Source: Coriobacteriia bacterium
GTDB taxonomy: Bacteria > Actinomycetota > Coriobacteriia > Anaerosomatales > PALSA-660
NCBI GenBank assembly: GCA_003133285.1
Contig: PKWR01000010.1
Location: forward strand, 1 to 5,736
Direction of reading: 5' to 3'
Length of the DNA: 5,736 bases
The notes beneath the pieces are model-generated. The model worked only from the letters and a program-made list of their open reading frames with translations, was not told where the DNA came from and did not search any database. The position numbers were made by a program, and so were the translations under genes. Of this stretch, positions 4,450 through 5,736 are shown piece after piece (the stretch's first letter is position 1; each line of letters opens with the position of its first letter).

Positions 4450-5736
4450 TCATGCCTTGCGGGTGCGGCGCAGCTCGAGGAGCAGGGCCATGCCGGCCGC
4501 GGCCGTCAGCAGCGAGTAGAGCGACAGCTGTGAGAGCGGTCCGCCGGTGAACGGCAGGAACGGGAGCTCCTCGGCGACGTCGACCACTTCGCTGGCGGTG
4601 TTGTTCGAGGTGTCGGTGTCGTCCTCGGTGAAGATGACGACGGTGTTCTTCACGTGCGTCGTGCCGGACGGCATCTCGGACTTCACACGCATCGTGTAGG
4701 TGATCGTCTGCACGCCGTCCTCGACGGCGAGCGGGCCGGCGATGGTCCACACGATCGTGCCGACCTCGGAGGTGTCGCCACCCGCGGCGTTGACCACGGT
4801 CATGTAGCGGCTGTCGTAGGTGTCGGTGATCGTGAAGTCCGTCGCGGAGTCACCCGATACGTTCCAGTACTCGAGCGTGTAGGTCACGAGATCGCCCGCG
4901 TCGGCCGTCGCGACCGAGGCCGCCTTGGTGACTGCCAGGTCGGGCGGGGTGAACGGCAGGATCTCGGGAACGCTGACCGTGTCGGTCGGCGACGTCACGG
5001 GGGTCTCGTCGAACACGCCCGTGGCATACGCGACGTTGATCACATCACCGGCGTCGAGGTCGGCCTGCGTGACCACGTAGCTCGCCGTCACGGTGAACGA
5101 CGCGCCGGGGGCAAGCGAAGCCGGCGCCGAGCTCACGTCGACCGCAGCGACCTTGTCGTCGTGGATGATCCACGGACCGCTCAGCGTGACGTTGCCGGAG
5201 TTCGTCACCGTGTAGCTGTAGTCGATGACGTCGCCGATGTTGGTGTAGCTGTCCGTGGTCGTCGACTTGTCGATCGTCAGCGCAGGCGTCTGGACCGCCC
5301 TCACGGTCGCCGTGGCCGGGTTGGAGTTCACCGGCGTGGTGCCGAAGAAGCCGTGGCCGGTCGCCAGGTTCGTGACCGATCCGGCATCGACGTCGGCCTG
5401 GGTCATGACGTGGGTCGCCGTGAAGGTGATCGAGTCGCCCGGGAGCAGGACGCTCGCCGCCGACGGAGCGACCGTGACCTTGTCGTCAGTGATGGTGAAC
5501 GGCGCCAAGAGCGTCACGTTGCCGGAGTTGGTGAGCGTGTAGGTGTAGGTGATGGTCTGGTCGACCGTGAAGGTGGTCGCACTGGCCGACTTCGCCAGGG
5601 TGAGCGCCGGCGCGGGGACCGCGGTGACGGTCGCCGTGGCCTGGTTGGAGTTCACCGGCGTCTGACCGAAGAACCCGTGGCCGGTCGCGACGTTCGTGAC
5701 CATGCCGACATCGAGATCGGCCTGGGTCATCACGTG
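4450..5736 (-). CDS. Sortase-anchored repeat surface protein (DUF11-type), C-terminal part, N-terminus beyond window
   Basis: An open frame of 428 residues entering from the right edge and ending at TGA (4452-4450). It is a stack of Ig-like beta domains of about 108 residues of the DUF11/conserved-repeat kind. Each starts like PALTLAKS or PDLAVTKA, continues TxTYTYTLTNSGNVTL and ITDDKV, and ends (H/V)VMTQADxDAGxVTNxATG. Fragment residues 1-41 are the end of one repeat, 42-149 a full repeat, 150-263 a diverged one, and 264-390 the last, most divergent. The C-terminus is a sorting signal: LPFTG (394-398, at 4557-4543), a hydrophobic helix (about 403-421) and a basic RRTRKA tail. It is therefore exported and covalently wall-anchored, probably by the sortase at 2730-3443. 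The repeat sequence suggests a stalk holding an unseen N-terminal adhesive or enzymatic domain. A linker LPFTPPD (260-266) separates the last two domains. It is convergent with the secreted protease. Confidence 0.93.
   Translation of the reverse strand, partial: HVMTQADLDVGMVTNVATGHGFFGQTPVNSNQATATVTAVPAPALTLAKSASATTFTVDQTITYTYTLTNSGNVTLLAPFTITDDKVTVAPSAASVLLPGDSITFTATHVMTQADVDAGSVTNLATGHGFFGTTPVNSNPATATVRAVQTPALTIDKSTTTDSYTNIGDVIDYSYTVTNSGNVTLSGPWIIHDDKVAAVDVSSAPASLAPGASFTVTASYVVTQADLDAGDVINVAYATGVFDETPVTSPTDTVSVPEILPFTPPDLAVTKAASVATADAGDLVTYTLEYWNVSGDSATDFTITDTYDSRYMTVVNAAGGDTSEVGTIVWTIAGPLAVEDGVQTITYTMRVKSEMPSGTTHVKNTVVIFTEDDTDTSNNTASEVVDVAEELPFLPFTGGPLSQLSLYSLLTAAAGMALLLELRRTRKA
5306..5736 (-). 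repeat. Tandem 324-bp coding repeat in the surface protein
   Basis: Positions 5306-5412 recur at 5630-5736, an offset of exactly 324 bases (108 codons), with about 15 differences in 107 bases by eye. The protein motif HVMTQADxD recurs accordingly at fragment residues 1 and 109. A third, diverged copy lies about 111 residues further on (VVTQADLDAG, 221-230). The array continues past the window edge, so total copy number is unknown. High identity between neighbouring copies suggests recent duplication or gene conversion. Confidence 0.85.

Noticed and set aside
4450..5733. Surface protein starting inside the window at GTG 5733
   Set aside because: This codon is the Val of a repeated THVMTQAD motif in mid-domain. 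The frame stays open to the edge, so the gene is truncated by the window.
5306..5736. Repeats as CRISPR or mobile element
   Set aside because: The 324-bp period is in frame and codes for Ig-like domains. There are no short spaced repeats, inverted ends or transposase.

Overview
The window is GC-rich and codes densely on both strands. A class E-type sortase, a DUF11-type repeat surface protein ending in LPFTG, and TANNNT-like -10 boxes fit a high-GC Gram-positive (Actinomycetota). The 2[4Fe-4S] ferredoxin and a c-di-GMP riboswitch lean towards an anaerobic lineage such as Coriobacteriia, but that placement is inference.

Layout. Positions 1-590 (-) hold the N-terminal third of DnaK, cut by the window edge. 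The gap at 591-887 holds divergent promoters for dnaK and for a 62-residue acidic ferredoxin (888-1076, +), which ends in a hairpin terminator. Three minus-strand genes follow, given here in transcription order: a sortase (3443-2730), a GalE-like NAD-dependent epimerase (2620-1676), and a 189-residue protein that resembles a degenerate uracil-DNA-glycosylase-fold protein (1679-1110). The last two overlap as ATGA and are probably translationally coupled. From 3481 on the plus strand come a sigma-28 (FliA/SigD/WhiG)-like promoter, a clear class I c-di-GMP (GEMM-I) riboswitch, a plausible translational expression platform, and a secreted HExxH zinc-protease-like gene (3730-4338). A 15-bp perfect hairpin separates this gene from the convergent 3' end of a large repeat surface protein (4450 to beyond 5736, -).

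The most interesting reading is that 2730-5736 forms one cell-surface module. It contains a sortase, a candidate sortase substrate (DUF11-type repeats, LPFTG, membrane helix, basic tail), and a small exported metalloprotease placed under c-di-GMP control and possibly under a motility-type sigma factor. This parallels the Clostridioides difficile arrangement in which the c-di-GMP-riboswitch-controlled Pro-Pro endopeptidase PPEP-1/Zmp1 releases neighbouring sortase-anchored adhesins. Here the surface protein has a Pro-Pro in a linker (LPFTPPD, 4939-4959) as a candidate cleavage site. The riboswitch, HExxH motif and LPFTG signal are visible in the sequence; the functional link between them is inference.
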